64,000 nucleotides of DNA from contig OZ245039.1 in the NCBI GenBank assembly GCA_965224095.1, positions 1,736,001 through 1,800,000 on the forward strand. Reading direction: 5' to 3'. Origin of the DNA: JBPEWY01 sp965224095. GTDB taxonomy: Bacteria; Bacteroidota; Bacteroidia; Flavobacteriales; Flavobacteriaceae. Shown here in pieces: positions 1 through 10,913 of this stretch. Both the position numbers and the translations under genes were made by a program. The notes under the pieces were generated by a model. The model was not told where the DNA came from. It did not search any database and worked only from the letters and a program-made list of their open reading frames with translations. The stretch's first letter is position 1. Each line of letters opens with the position of its first letter.

Positions 1-65
1 TTCTTATCTTGTGCATTTACTGATAAGAAAACACCTAGGAACAATAAAATTAATGTTTTTTTCAT
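1..65 (-). CDS. Secreted protein, N-terminus only (cut by window edge)
   Basis: Reading leftward from an ATG at 65-63, the frame stays open to the window edge and encodes a typical signal peptide: Met-Lys-Lys, a hydrophobic run rich in Leu, Phe and Val, then a small-residue cleavage region ending Val-Asn-Ala-Gln-Asp. Only 21 residues are visible, so the function cannot be called. It begins 11 bp after the stop of the leucine-rich-repeat gene and runs in the same direction, so it is probably another member of the toxin operon. It could be a second accessory or immunity-related secreted protein, or the start of an unrelated gene. Confidence 0.6.
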   Translation of the reverse strand, partial: MKKTLILLFLGVFLSVNAQDK

Positions 66-76
66 TTTTTATATTC

Positions 77-883
77 TTAACTGTATTCTATTTTTAATTT
101 GGGATATTTTTTCTTGTAACTATTAATTGATTTTAATAATTTGACTCCTGTTAAGTTTAAATTTTCCAATTTTGGCAAATAATCTAACAAAACTTTCAAG
201 TTTGGAATTTCTCCATTATTAATAAGGGATATTTTCTTTAAGTCAGGGAATATCTTTGGTATATGTTTTAAATCTATTTTTTTACAATCATCTATGTATA
301 ACTCTTGCACACTTCTGTTTGGTTTTTCTTCAGAGTCAAGGGATAATTTTTTGTTTGCTACTAAAAAAACCTTCTTAAGCAATTCAAACTGATGGATATC
401 AGAAATATTTTGAAGGTTTGATTGAATAAATCTCATTTCCTCCAATTGAAATAAATCCAAAAACTCTTTTAGGTCTTTATTTGAATAATTCCATAAGCTT
501 AATTCTTTAAGATCTTTGAGAGAGTTCAAATTAGATGATCCTTTTCTAAACTCGTATCTTAATATTTTTAAATGACCAAACTCACTAAAATCATAATTAA
601 ATTCGGAATACTTATCATCTAATTCAATAATTTTTTTGCCAGAAAATATAGGCTGTAAATTATACCTATAACCACCATTACCTATTAGTAGCAATTTTCT
701 AAAATCAATATCTACAATATCTACAAACAAATCTGGATTATCTCGGAATTCAAACAACTCATCAAAGTCGATTATCAATGTCGCATCATCATTTTCTTCA
801 AAATAAGTTTTTAATTCGCCAATAAAATTCGGGTTAAAACAAACCCTTTTTTTTGCTTCATTTGTAAATAATAAATTTTTCAA
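77..883 (-). CDS. Leucine-rich-repeat protein, probable immunity protein of the adjacent RHS toxin
   Basis: A 268-aa protein with no signal peptide, so probably cytoplasmic. From about residue 85 to the end it shows irregular LRR units with spaced Leu/Ile/Phe and Asn (for example LPKLENLNLTGV near residues 238-249). It is acidic to neutral and strongly AT-rich, like the toxin-coding end of its neighbour but unlike the GC-richer RHS shell. It starts one base after the RHS stop codon, which is the usual place for the immunity gene of a polymorphic toxin. LRR folds are among the known immunity scaffolds of such systems. The immunity role is inferred from position and fold only; an unrelated LRR protein is the alternative. 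Confidence 0.6.
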   Translation of the reverse strand: MKNLLFTNEAKKRVCFNPNFIGELKTYFEENDDATLIIDFDELFEFRDNPDLFVDIVDIDFRKLLLIGNGGYRYNLQPIFSGKKIIELDDKYSEFNYDFSEFGHLKILRYEFRKGSSNLNSLKDLKELSLWNYSNKDLKEFLDLFQLEEMRFIQSNLQNISDIHQFELLKKVFLVANKKLSLDSEEKPNRSVQELYIDDCKKIDLKHIPKIFPDLKKISLINNGEIPNLKVLLDYLPKLENLNLTGVKLLKSINSYKKKYPKLKIEYS

Positions 884-884
884 A

Positions 885-3800
885 TTATTTTGTTTTTATT
901 TCTTTACCTCCTTCTGCCATTTTTTTATCAAATGCCTCTCGGACTTTTTGATATGCATCAGGGTTATTTTTTTCTAAATCTTCTAATATTTTTTTGCCTG
1001 GAGAGTTCCTGCCATTCAATAAATTATCTCCATTAGCTTTTTTAGCCTTTCTTAATAGAAGTTCTTCAAAAGCAAATGACGTTTGTCTAACGTTTAAACC
1101 GGCTACACCTTCAGTAACAGAATACGATATAACCTTATCTCCTTTCCTTACTTTAAGGCTTTGAGTTGCTCTACGAGAAGGCCCTTTACCCACATAAATA
1201 GTTTCATTAGCTACGTCTCTTACGTCGTAAAATCCACTGGGTACATTTGGGTCGTGCTTTTTCCTTACTTTTTGTAAATCATCAACTTCATTAACTATTT
1301 TCCCTTTAGATACTTTAGGTTTGACAAGTTTTTTGACTCCTTTAGCAACCAAGGTGCTTCCACCCAAAAGTATCCCAACAGAACCTTCTCCTACTTCAAG
1401 TCCAACATTATAAATATCCTCGTCAGTAGCATTACCTGTCGCCAGTCTTTCTATCATACCCGCGTACTCATCTACGATACTTTCAAGGGTACCTATTGGG
1501 TCATTTATCAAAGCCTTAAAGGATGCATTTACTTGCTCTCTAAACTCAGAATCCGTAGCATAATCCCAAACGAATCCAACAGTTCCGGTCAAACCTTCCC
1601 AAACCCCGTCTACAAGACCTTTTATAAAAGGAGAGGTGTCATCTGGTAATAATTCGGAAGGTTTAGGCCAATTACCCTCTTCATCAACAATATATATTGG
1701 ATTATTTAAGGCAAAATTATATGGAGAATGACCAGCAAATACTTGTGCATAAGCATCTACACTTATCCATCTTCCAACTCGTGGATCGTATCCTCTTTCA
1801 GCATAGGCAATATGGTTTCCCTCTCCCTTAATCTCATTATCCATCTCCTGTCCCTGGAATCCATATCGATAATCCGCGCTATTCCCGTGTCTGTTAGGCA
1901 ACAGCATTCCAAACGGGTAGTAATCATTAAATGCAAGAACGTCTGCCGTAAAATTAGTCAAATTATTGGCACTGGCAAGCTTTCGATCGCTTACTACACT
2001 TAGCACATTACCCAAATGGTTGGACAGTTCATAGCGTTTATCACCCACCGTATTGTTAAAGGTTTTTTGAATTACCGCCGCTTCGGTAATGGCCAGCATT
2101 TTTTGTTCCATTCCCAATCGGGAGCTGCCATAAATATGGTGCTCTTCCAGGCTTATACTTCCGGTGGTATTGTCTTTTTTATAAATGGCCAATACATTCC
2201 CCTGGGCATCTCTTTCGTATAAGGTGGTTGTATTTTCGGGAAGTACTGTTTTGGCAACCCTATTTCCCATACCATCGTAATGAAAGGTAATTACCGTACC
2301 GTCTTTTTTATTAATTGCCCTTACTTTTCCATCGGCCCGCCATTCAATGAGTTCAATCCCCTCTTTTTTGTCTTCGGTGAGCTGACCGATGGCATCGTAC
2401 ATATAATTCTCTTCTTTCTGGTCAATCAGGTCATTAAACCTACTTCCGTTAATGGTTTCGTCTATATGATCCAACTGATTGGTACGATAGGTCAATCCTG
2501 TTACCGGATCGGTCTTGGTTTTATAGAAATAGGTCAGGTCGTCCATGGCAGCCACGTTCCCCTGATTGTTGATGGTACTTCGCTGTAGTGTTTTGAGGTT
2601 TCCGTTCCTGTCGTAGCTATAAGCCCCTGAATAACTCTCGGCTGCCGACGTGCCGCTTACGCTATAACCCTGCATGGCTTTAATACGATTTAACTGGTCG
2701 TATTCGTAATGGTTAAACTGGGTGGTCAATACATTTTCATCATTATCCAGGAGGGCGGTAACCATTTGTTTGATATTCCCGTTATAGAGATTTCGCGCAT
2801 TGCTCAAACTACCATTGGTGCTATAACTAAACGGATTTCCGGAAGGAGGGGCAATCGATTGATAATCTCCGTCGTAATACCCCAATGAATACCCCATGGC
2901 ATCTTTGGCAACGGTACTGCTATTACTTCCGTCCTGGCCCAGATCGTCTTCGGGAGTCACGGTTTCGGAATTCATCCCTTTTAGCCATCCCTGCAGTGTA
3001 TAGGCATAATCCACTCCCTGAACTTCCTTATCACCAATAAGCGATCGTGCCAGGGGGCCGTGTGTGTAATAATCGTACCGGGCATCTTTTTCCCAGATCA
3101 TACCATCACCGGATGTTTCCACTTCCACGATGCGATTATCAGCATCATACGTATAGCGGTGTATAAACATATCCGGCTGCCCCTTCTGGTACGTTACTTT
3201 ATTAACATTACCACTGATAAGGTCGTACTCATACAGCGTTTTCTTCATTCCGGAATATGGATTGGACGCGTCCAGTACCATTAATTTATTATGCTGTACT
3301 ATTTCCTGCACATTCCCATGGATATCATAATTGTAAAAAATAGCATGGTCATACGCCGTTACATTGGTTGTAGCATCTTTGGTATCGTAGTAATAAATAG
3401 CTGTAACCCGATTACGGGAATTATACGCCGTATTGGTTTCTTCATGCACGGTATCAAAAATTTCAGCAGCAAAACTCACCGGTTTGGTATATGCAGTAAC
3501 GGTTACTTCCCGCTGCGTATCGGAAATATTCTCAGGGAAATTTTCATTCACAGGAACTTCCGTGTTATCGGATGTAAACACCAGCTTGCCCGTGTCTTCC
3601 AAAATAGCAATTCCGGTATTGGGAGTCAGTTCCCCCGCTTCGGTTATACGACCTAAAAAGTCGTATACGGTATAGCTAAAGGCGTTATTCTCCAGTTGTT
3701 TGGCATTTTGAGAAGCTACTATTCTGCCCAGGACATCATAGGCAAAACGCGTTACCCCGCCATCGGGGGTTTTTTGCCACACCAGTTGATTCAGCGTATT

Positions 3801-6800
3801 ATAGCGGTATTCGGAAATCAGGTCATGCTGAGGTAACAATCCCGGAGCTTCGGTGAGAATATTTTGTTCGCGATGTGTATTGATCTGATCGTTTAATCCG
3901 GTATTGAGTTCATCTTCCGTAAATCGGTCTACTCCCTCCGGCGGAACCGTTTGCAACAAATTCCCGGCCTGATCGTAATAATACAGGGTATATTGATATT
4001 CCTTATCGTAATAAGCCATATCAAAGGTTTCCACGGCATTTTGCAAAGCGTGCTCCAGATAGGCATTTATAAAGGCTTCGCGCCTTGCATCCAGCACACT
4101 TTCGTAAATATCGCGGGTATAGGCCGCCGAAACGCTGGCGCTAAACTGCTGACAAGGGGTTTCGTCGGGAATGGCAATGGTAACCGTACTTATGCTTACT
4201 GCCGGGAAGGGGGCAGGTACACAAATATCTGTATGTGTTTCCAGGTAATTAGAGGTGAACTCGGCCCAGGTTTGTGTTGGCGTCGTATTATCCGCCGTCG
4301 TTGTATCTACATGTGTCTTATAAAGATCAATAATTGCCCGGATCCCGGCATATCCATAATTAAATTCGGTTGCTCCAAAACGGGTAATCGATATGTAATT
4401 AATGTCTAAGGAACTAGTTACTCCAAACACGTTCAGGTAGTACTGATAATCATCCACCAGATACTGCAACGAATTTGCACAGAAATCCTGCTCTTCCAAC
4501 ACTTCATCCGATGGAAGTGCTAATGAACCGGTTAGACTGAAATAGGTATTAAATTTATCACCACAGCTCACCGGCGGAACCAAAGGCGGAATACAAATCT
4601 CTTCCTGGCCGTCGCAATCTTCAAATGCCTTTTGTCCGAAGGAATTTGAAACCAGTTGCGTCAGAGCCGTGCGGGATGCTGTTAAATTTTCACTTTCCGC
4701 ATCAAAACCGATTCCGTTGAAACTCAACTCTGAAATTCGTTTTGTAGTAGGGGCGATTTTTGTTTTATGCGTTTTTTTGGTCTTCTTATTTTGCGACAGT
4801 AATCTTGCCATCTCACGGTCTAAAGCCATTTGATCTTCAATTCCGGGATTGGAATTTGTAAATGCTACTGTAAAGGTTCCATTATCGTTTAATAGTACAC
4901 GATTTTTAATTTGCTTCTGGGTGCTTTTGTCTTTCGAAGTATTTTCCCATAACCTTTTTGACGATGATGCTAATAACAGAGGTCCTGAAAAATTCCCGCT
5001 ACCATAAATCATCAAATCTCCATCCAATGCCTGGCAAAGGCTTACGGATCTTCCATGGCCACCAGTTTCAGAGTCCCGTACCAATGAACTGATATAAAAA
5101 TTGGCATAAGCCGTTAAGGTCTGTCCGTTTTGATCCCGGTATTTAACCCGCATAATATTGGTGTATGCCAGCAGTTTATCCTGAACATCTATTTCTAAAA
5201 TTTCCGAAGCATCACCAAATTCGAATACCGGTAACCCAAGAGCCGTAATTTCATCACGGGGGCCAAAAGAGATGGATGAATACGCTTCGCCTATAGTTGC
5301 TTCCAGTAAGGAGCCGAATTGAAAGCTAACAAAGCCGCTATTATAAAGGAATCTTGTCGGGTATTTAGACACCAGTTCATTAACTACCTCTCTTTCAAAA
5401 TTCAAAATCGTATTAGCAAAAAATGCAGTTCTGGCGGCGGAGGTATAGTTTGGGATTTGTGTAATTCCGGGGCTTGTGGTATACGGATTATCGGACTGAA
5501 GATCCAGTCCCATCGATAAGATATCATTCAGAAGATCTTTGTAAAGACCTTCAAACACAATCTCTTTCTCAACATATTGCTCACAAATATCGACCGGTGG
5601 ATCTTCTTCACATCCTTCTCCATTGGCTCCCAGTTCGGAGACTTTGATTCCGTCAATCCCTATATATCCCACGCGGGTAGTACTCCCCGCTGCCGTAGAA
5701 CTCGATTTCCCGGCAATAAATTCCAACTTAGCCGTCTTGGTTGCAGTGGCGGTGAACGTAAGTTCGGCCTGCTGCCAGGTTTGATTCCCGAAACCTTCGA
5801 ATTGTACATTGGGGCTCAACTGTTGCTGCCCGTCAAAGAGTACTACCCAGTTGGCCGTTTCATCTAATATATTCCCTGTTATTGCGGCAGCATCTATAGT
5901 ATACTTATCGCCCACATAGCTCTGGTAAAAACTTATTTTATATTGCTTCCCTGCAATAACGTCGAACTCCGTATAAAAGGATTCCTGGTAACCATAGCTC
6001 AATTCGCAAATTCCGCCTGCAAATACTCCGCCCTGAGGAGAGGGAGGGCAGGCATTCGCCAGAGTTCCCGTATTATATGGAAGCATAGAATCGGCACTTC
6101 CCAGCCCGTTAAACCACCCGCCGGATGTTACATTGGAGTTATAAGTACCTGTTACATAGGGTTCCAGGCTGTCAAAAGTACCATCCACCACATCACTGAT
6201 CACATCACAGGGGTCCGGATCTGCATCGCCTACTAAATCATTGATATCCCCACAGCAAAGGAAATTGATTAACGTATTCCCCTCTTCCACAAGGGTTCCT
6301 TCGTTAGTTTGTCTGTTAAGGGATGTGTCCAGATAGGTAATCCTCACATCTTGTCGTACTATTTGCCCGGCACTGTTATTAGCATAATTAAAGCTAACTC
6401 CCGTAAAATCGGTTACCGGTAAGGTAGAAAGGGGTTCGTTCAGGGTTAGTGCAAACCGCTGTGTCCCATCGATCGTTATGGTGTATATATTACCCGGGGT
6501 CGGAACCCATAAGGCGGTTCCCGCTCCGAAAAAGGTACTTAGGTAGCTGTTTTGATAGGCCTCAATATTATTCAGAGATACCGAAGTTTCCAACAAATTG
6601 CGCTCGTGTAATTCATTGAGCAGCCCCAGAAATGCTCCGGTGAATCTGCTTTCTATATCACAGTCACCGAGTGGGCCGGACACATCTCCATTTCCCAAAT
6701 ACTCACCAATACCATCCGCTTCCGTAATGCTACAATTTGAAATCCGGGCTTGCGTTGTTCCCCCAATGATAATTTCATTATAATCTGTATCTGAAAACGA

Positions 6801-9800
6801 TGTTTTTATCTGAGCCACCGCTTGAAAAACAAAGCGATCATTAATGTCATCATAGCTTGGATTAATATTGTGAATGGCCGTAATTATCCAGCTTCCATTG
6901 CCATAATTATCCCAGGAATACCCGGAACCTGCGGGAAGTGTAACGATTATTGGTATTTCACCTACTCCTAAATTGATTTCCAGGTTATTCCCTGAAATGG
7001 TATTGGTTACAATCACATCATCATCGGTCGGAACGGTCCCACCGAGATCTTCATACAGCGACTGGCTCAGGTACTGGCCCGTATATATCCGACTTCCGGA
7101 GAGTCCCCCATTGAGATAATCTCCGAAAAAGTATTCCAGATATACCCGAAGGTCACGCGCCAGCGGGCACAGCCCCGTTTGTACATAGTATTCATACCCC
7201 GTATACGCTTCCAGATCGGCCAGTACGTCCTGGGCGGTACTTCCCGAATCGTATAGCTGATCGGATGGCTTAAAGCGCTTCTCTTTATCCAGATATTTAT
7301 TTACAAAATCATCGGAACAGATATCTTCGGTCCCTGAATTGATATTGGAATTAATAGCGTTCTTTACCGAACTACTGTAGTCGGCAATAACGCTAATTAG
7401 ATTAACGGGAGGGTTTTCTTCCCCGATACATCCGTTATAACAGTTATTATTCTTTGCATAAATATTTGCATACAAGGATTGGATGGTTTGCTTAATATTC
7501 AGGTAATTGGCTTTATATATATTCCAGAACTCATTTTTCTGGGTGTCATTCAACGCATTTACACTGTTTAGGGTAACGCTTGAAGCTTCATTACAGCTGG
7601 TAATACTATTGCAAACCACTGTAGCATATGAAAACTGTAACAAATTCAATCCGCTTCCGCTATAATTAAGCGTCAGTGCTTCATTCATCAGATTTTTACG
7701 GGCATTGAAAAGGGATGTGTTTTCATACGGGCTTGCCAGCTGTTGTGAAAAATAGGGGTCTTTATCCGCAATACCGGTCAGGCTGCTTATCAGGCCTTCG
7801 GTTACTCCGTCGTCATAATTTTGCTGTAGCCTTATAAACTGATCGTACCCATCAGAGTTCATTGTGGCTCCGTTCACCGTAGCTGTTATGCGACAAACTT
7901 CCTCTGCATAATTTAAATAGCAATACTCGGGATGATACACCAGGAGCGATTCTGCCCAGCTATCCTTCCAGACACCTGTGGCCAGAAAATCCTCTACATT
8001 GGCCAAATATTTAGGTTCCACATAAAACTCATCCTCGTCCGGGTTATCGGTTACCGGAATAAGCGCTACTCCCATTAATATTTCCGGGTTGTAAGTAACA
8101 TTTTCTTCCTCATCAATCATTTCTTTAACAACTACATAACTGGTAGTACCGTCATCGTTATAGTAATGTCCTTCGGTATACAAGCCGGAAGATCCCGGTT
8201 GCGGATCATATTCAGGGTGCCTCGGGTTTCGCCAGCTGTTATATGCATCACCGCTTTGTATTTTTGCACTAAAAAGACGATTGTCTTCATTAAAAATATT
8301 TAATTCTACCTGAGGGTTTTGCGTGAAGTCGTCTCCGCTTAGGGCACCCGGGAACTGGCCGTACTGCCCAACCGGCTTCATATCTTCAATCAATGCGGAT
8401 CGCGCAATATTACAGGAAACCGAATTCGACACCGCATTTTCTTCTATTTCATCCGGTGTATTTCCATCAATGCCCGTTCCATCATCACAGGGTGCATTAC
8501 AGGCCGCAATTAATCCATCCCATTGCGTACCAAAAACCACAGTCAGGTTTTCACGTTCCTGTGCAATTTCGGCTTCGGTTAGATGATCCAGTTCGGAAAA
8601 ATCGTATTCATCGAGTCGGGTTTGTATATAATTATCTCTTCCGCCGTATTCGGTAATAAGTGCCTCCTCGCATTCTTCACAGCTTATAAAGCAGCCTTCA
8701 AATAACACTTCCGGAAGTGTTGATACTTCCTCAGGTTCTATATAACAAGGTGCTCCTTCGGTGGTGAGTTTGGTAATATAATCGTCTGCATAAGCTTCCA
8801 GTTTATCCCGATCTACCGTCAGATTTTTAACGATGGAATACGATCCTCTGGGCACATTCACTTCAAACGAAGGAATTGTAAAAGTTTCCGCGGTACCGTC
8901 AAATTGCACTTCCTGGTTATACCCGTTATTGGAAAGCAGGCTTATCCCGTCGGCATCAATAACATTGACAAAGAGGTCAAAAACAAGTGGGTAATTTAAT
9001 ACCGATCCGTTTTCACAGGTGTATTCAAAACCGGAATGCGTTACGGTATATTCAAAAGAGCGGGCATCGTCGAAAGCTGATATTTTCGATGCCGTATAGA
9101 TCAGTTGATCATCCAAAGCTCCGAAAGCCTGGGTAGCTTGTTTTATATTATTATCCTGATCGGTATCTATCGCATCGGGACTGAGTTTCCCAAGCAGGTC
9201 CGATATAATCTCAGCATGCAAACCACTGGTTTCCGATTCATCATCCAGCCCTGTCATATTCGGTGGATTAATCCCTGCTAGAGCCGTAGCAATAGTTCGC
9301 CCCTGAGGATCTATATACGATACGCTTGCCTGTCTGTTCGGGTCTACCACCAGATTTTTTTTATAATGAGAAAAATGACCCACACTATAGCCAAACAGGC
9401 GGTTTAATTCCTTTTGTTCGGGCACCCCGTAATAGTATTCCATTTCATGCTTCTTCCCTAACTGATACTCCAGGCCAACACCGGATTTTCTACGTATTCT
9501 ACCCGTATTGTCGGGCATATACTCTATTTGTGAGAACGGATAGGCCTGAGCATTCGGAATCCTGTTTTTATACGGGCTATCCACATCGTTATTGGGTGAA
9601 TAGTACTTACTGGCGCCATTTGTATCAGACATGGCTTTGGCTGAAGAAAACACGTCCAGTTCGTTTTGATTATCTTTATCAAAATCCTGATAGCTATATA
9701 TCTGTTCCGCGCTGTTTTTATTAAAATCGTGGAAGTATTTCAGTTCATCCGAGCTAACGGGTACCGGCAATACTTCTACGGCGGGTCTTCCCTGAGCATC

Positions 9801-10886
9801 GTATACTACCTCACCTACAATAGTATTGTTGTCTGAATTTATTTTTGTAACGGTTTGCCGGTTTCTGAGGGACCCGTCAAAATAGCTAATCACTTCTTTT
9901 TTCTTCCCTTCTTCAGCATAGGAAGCCTGGAACTGCCAGTTTTTTTCCTGCTCATGATCTTCGGTAATTTCAAATACGTACGGATTCCAATCGGCCACGG
10001 TTACTTCGTTTCCATCTCCCCGACTCCACAGGCTGTATTTGTATTTAGAGGTGTTTTCCAGATACTTTCCTACAGCCCGCACCCGGTAAACAAGATATCC
10101 TTTCGCATAGATAAGCGGAATGCTGTATTGGGTTTCCGAAACCTGTACCCGGGTATTATTTAATTCAAAATCCCGACGGTTTAGAGGGATCTCGTTCATC
10201 GTTCTCGGAAGCGAGAATTCTATTCCGTAATTATCAATCCATGTCCATTCTAAATCGTACGATACGGCTCCATATACCTCAGGCCATGAGATTTGCAATT
10301 CGTCAGTTGCCGCAAGTAGTTGAGCCGAAGGCACTATGGCATCGGTTACGAGTTCATATGTTGTTTGGGCAGAAAACCCGATTTCCATTTCTATATGAGC
10401 CGGAACAGCCCCGTTAACAATCGGGGTATTGGCTCCTCCAACATCGGTATAAGTCCCCTGAATTAATTCTACGCTGGCACCATAGCTATTATTTAAAACT
10501 GCTTTGCTTATGTCGGTTGCGGAACCTCCTACCCCGGCCAGACGATTATTTTCCAGGGTTAAGGTGGTTGTATAAGCATTGGCATTATCAAATTGTCCGG
10601 AAGCCAGTACCGGGGTTACTTTTATATCCAGCACATAGGTATACCAATTATTAGGCAACTCATCTTTCTTGATATATAAGCTCACATACCCCATGGGGTT
10701 TTCATGAACTCTATCGGCAGCGGGTAATTCGCTTGCAATGTGTTGCACGGTAGTGGTGGTTCCTACTATATTTCCAATTTCCGTAGCAGAAAACACGGTT
10801 TTATCGTTGGTTTGCGCAAAGGCAAACACGGTAAAAAACAGTGTACATACTACATTGATTACTGGGTTTTTCATTTTGGTATACAT
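885..10886 (-). CDS. Giant RHS-repeat polymorphic toxin with C-terminal GIY-YIG-like nuclease
   Basis: A 3333-aa protein with a signal peptide (residues 1 to about 25; a second possible start is the ATG at 10874). Residues about 300-560 hold a Bacteroidetes RHS N-terminal region; about 1560-1760 resemble a galactose-binding-like beta domain; YD repeats run from about 2300 to 3000; the RHS core DPRVGRWISVD lies near 3032, where the shell is normally self-cleaved. A hydrophobic pre-toxin segment follows. The last 116 residues begin GFYDVRD (3218) and contain YVGKG with Arg close behind, a later EE pair and an Asn: the order of GIY-YIG nuclease motifs. Known RHS proteins enclose the toxic tail in a beta cage. 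No type IX sorting domain is visible, so the export route is unclear. The nuclease call is from motif order only. Confidence 0.85.
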   Translation of the reverse strand: MYTKMKNPVINVVCTLFFTVFAFAQTNDKTVFSATEIGNIVGTTTTVQHIASELPAADRVHENPMGYVSLYIKKDELPNNWYTYVLDIKVTPVLASGQFDNANAYTTTLTLENNRLAGVGGSATDISKAVLNNSYGASVELIQGTYTDVGGANTPIVNGAVPAHIEMEIGFSAQTTYELVTDAIVPSAQLLAATDELQISWPEVYGAVSYDLEWTWIDNYGIEFSLPRTMNEIPLNRRDFELNNTRVQVSETQYSIPLIYAKGYLVYRVRAVGKYLENTSKYKYSLWSRGDGNEVTVADWNPYVFEITEDHEQEKNWQFQASYAEEGKKKEVISYFDGSLRNRQTVTKINSDNNTIVGEVVYDAQGRPAVEVLPVPVSSDELKYFHDFNKNSAEQIYSYQDFDKDNQNELDVFSSAKAMSDTNGASKYYSPNNDVDSPYKNRIPNAQAYPFSQIEYMPDNTGRIRRKSGVGLEYQLGKKHEMEYYYGVPEQKELNRLFGYSVGHFSHYKKNLVVDPNRQASVSYIDPQGRTIATALAGINPPNMTGLDDESETSGLHAEIISDLLGKLSPDAIDTDQDNNIKQATQAFGALDDQLIYTASKISAFDDARSFEYTVTHSGFEYTCENGSVLNYPLVFDLFVNVIDADGISLLSNNGYNQEVQFDGTAETFTIPSFEVNVPRGSYSIVKNLTVDRDKLEAYADDYITKLTTEGAPCYIEPEEVSTLPEVLFEGCFISCEECEEALITEYGGRDNYIQTRLDEYDFSELDHLTEAEIAQERENLTVVFGTQWDGLIAACNAPCDDGTGIDGNTPDEIEENAVSNSVSCNIARSALIEDMKPVGQYGQFPGALSGDDFTQNPQVELNIFNEDNRLFSAKIQSGDAYNSWRNPRHPEYDPQPGSSGLYTEGHYYNDDGTTSYVVVKEMIDEEENVTYNPEILMGVALIPVTDNPDEDEFYVEPKYLANVEDFLATGVWKDSWAESLLVYHPEYCYLNYAEEVCRITATVNGATMNSDGYDQFIRLQQNYDDGVTEGLISSLTGIADKDPYFSQQLASPYENTSLFNARKNLMNEALTLNYSGSGLNLLQFSYATVVCNSITSCNEASSVTLNSVNALNDTQKNEFWNIYKANYLNIKQTIQSLYANIYAKNNNCYNGCIGEENPPVNLISVIADYSSSVKNAINSNINSGTEDICSDDFVNKYLDKEKRFKPSDQLYDSGSTAQDVLADLEAYTGYEYYVQTGLCPLARDLRVYLEYFFGDYLNGGLSGSRIYTGQYLSQSLYEDLGGTVPTDDDVIVTNTISGNNLEINLGVGEIPIIVTLPAGSGYSWDNYGNGSWIITAIHNINPSYDDINDRFVFQAVAQIKTSFSDTDYNEIIIGGTTQARISNCSITEADGIGEYLGNGDVSGPLGDCDIESRFTGAFLGLLNELHERNLLETSVSLNNIEAYQNSYLSTFFGAGTALWVPTPGNIYTITIDGTQRFALTLNEPLSTLPVTDFTGVSFNYANNSAGQIVRQDVRITYLDTSLNRQTNEGTLVEEGNTLINFLCCGDINDLVGDADPDPCDVISDVVDGTFDSLEPYVTGTYNSNVTSGGWFNGLGSADSMLPYNTGTLANACPPSPQGGVFAGGICELSYGYQESFYTEFDVIAGKQYKISFYQSYVGDKYTIDAAAITGNILDETANWVVLFDGQQQLSPNVQFEGFGNQTWQQAELTFTATATKTAKLEFIAGKSSSTAAGSTTRVGYIGIDGIKVSELGANGEGCEEDPPVDICEQYVEKEIVFEGLYKDLLNDILSMGLDLQSDNPYTTSPGITQIPNYTSAARTAFFANTILNFEREVVNELVSKYPTRFLYNSGFVSFQFGSLLEATIGEAYSSISFGPRDEITALGLPVFEFGDASEILEIDVQDKLLAYTNIMRVKYRDQNGQTLTAYANFYISSLVRDSETGGHGRSVSLCQALDGDLMIYGSGNFSGPLLLASSSKRLWENTSKDKSTQKQIKNRVLLNDNGTFTVAFTNSNPGIEDQMALDREMARLLSQNKKTKKTHKTKIAPTTKRISELSFNGIGFDAESENLTASRTALTQLVSNSFGQKAFEDCDGQEEICIPPLVPPVSCGDKFNTYFSLTGSLALPSDEVLEEQDFCANSLQYLVDDYQYYLNVFGVTSSLDINYISITRFGATEFNYGYAGIRAIIDLYKTHVDTTTADNTTPTQTWAEFTSNYLETHTDICVPAPFPAVSISTVTIAIPDETPCQQFSASVSAAYTRDIYESVLDARREAFINAYLEHALQNAVETFDMAYYDKEYQYTLYYYDQAGNLLQTVPPEGVDRFTEDELNTGLNDQINTHREQNILTEAPGLLPQHDLISEYRYNTLNQLVWQKTPDGGVTRFAYDVLGRIVASQNAKQLENNAFSYTVYDFLGRITEAGELTPNTGIAILEDTGKLVFTSDNTEVPVNENFPENISDTQREVTVTAYTKPVSFAAEIFDTVHEETNTAYNSRNRVTAIYYYDTKDATTNVTAYDHAIFYNYDIHGNVQEIVQHNKLMVLDASNPYSGMKKTLYEYDLISGNVNKVTYQKGQPDMFIHRYTYDADNRIVEVETSGDGMIWEKDARYDYYTHGPLARSLIGDKEVQGVDYAYTLQGWLKGMNSETVTPEDDLGQDGSNSSTVAKDAMGYSLGYYDGDYQSIAPPSGNPFSYSTNGSLSNARNLYNGNIKQMVTALLDNDENVLTTQFNHYEYDQLNRIKAMQGYSVSGTSAAESYSGAYSYDRNGNLKTLQRSTINNQGNVAAMDDLTYFYKTKTDPVTGLTYRTNQLDHIDETINGSRFNDLIDQKEENYMYDAIGQLTEDKKEGIELIEWRADGKVRAINKKDGTVITFHYDGMGNRVAKTVLPENTTTLYERDAQGNVLAIYKKDNTTGSISLEEHHIYGSSRLGMEQKMLAITEAAVIQKTFNNTVGDKRYELSNHLGNVLSVVSDRKLASANNLTNFTADVLAFNDYYPFGMLLPNRHGNSADYRYGFQGQEMDNEIKGEGNHIAYAERGYDPRVGRWISVDAYAQVFAGHSPYNFALNNPIYIVDEEGNWPKPSELLPDDTSPFIKGLVDGVWEGLTGTVGFVWDYATDSEFREQVNASFKALINDPIGTLESIVDEYAGMIERLATGNATDEDIYNVGLEVGEGSVGILLGGSTLVAKGVKKLVKPKVSKGKIVNEVDDLQKVRKKHDPNVPSGFYDVRDVANETIYVGKGPSRRATQSLKVRKGDKVISYSVTEGVAGLNVRQTSFAFEELLLRKAKKANGDNLLNGRNSPGKKILEDLEKNNPDAYQKVREAFDKKMAEGGKEIKTK
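985..1235 (-). other. GIY-YIG-like toxin domain in the RHS tail
   Basis: This stretch encodes about residues 3218-3300 of the RHS protein. Motif 1 is GFY (3218-3220), motif 2 is YVG (3231-3233) followed by Lys-Gly and a double Arg, the helix Glu is one of the EE pair near 3275, and an Asn-Gly pair near 3291-3292 stands where the family has its Asn. The spacing GFY-x10-YVG matches the family. The DNA here and in the next gene is visibly richer in A and T than the upstream RHS shell, as expected for an exchangeable toxin-immunity cassette. Confidence 0.6.
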
Positions 10887-10913
10887 GTGCCTATCGTATT
10901 TCCAAGGTTATTA

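Noticed and set aside
1728..10163. Many plus-strand open frames of 60-150 codons opposite the RHS gene
   Set aside because: They lie antisense to a well-supported 3333-aa gene, lack domains or signal peptides, and are explained by its codon pattern.
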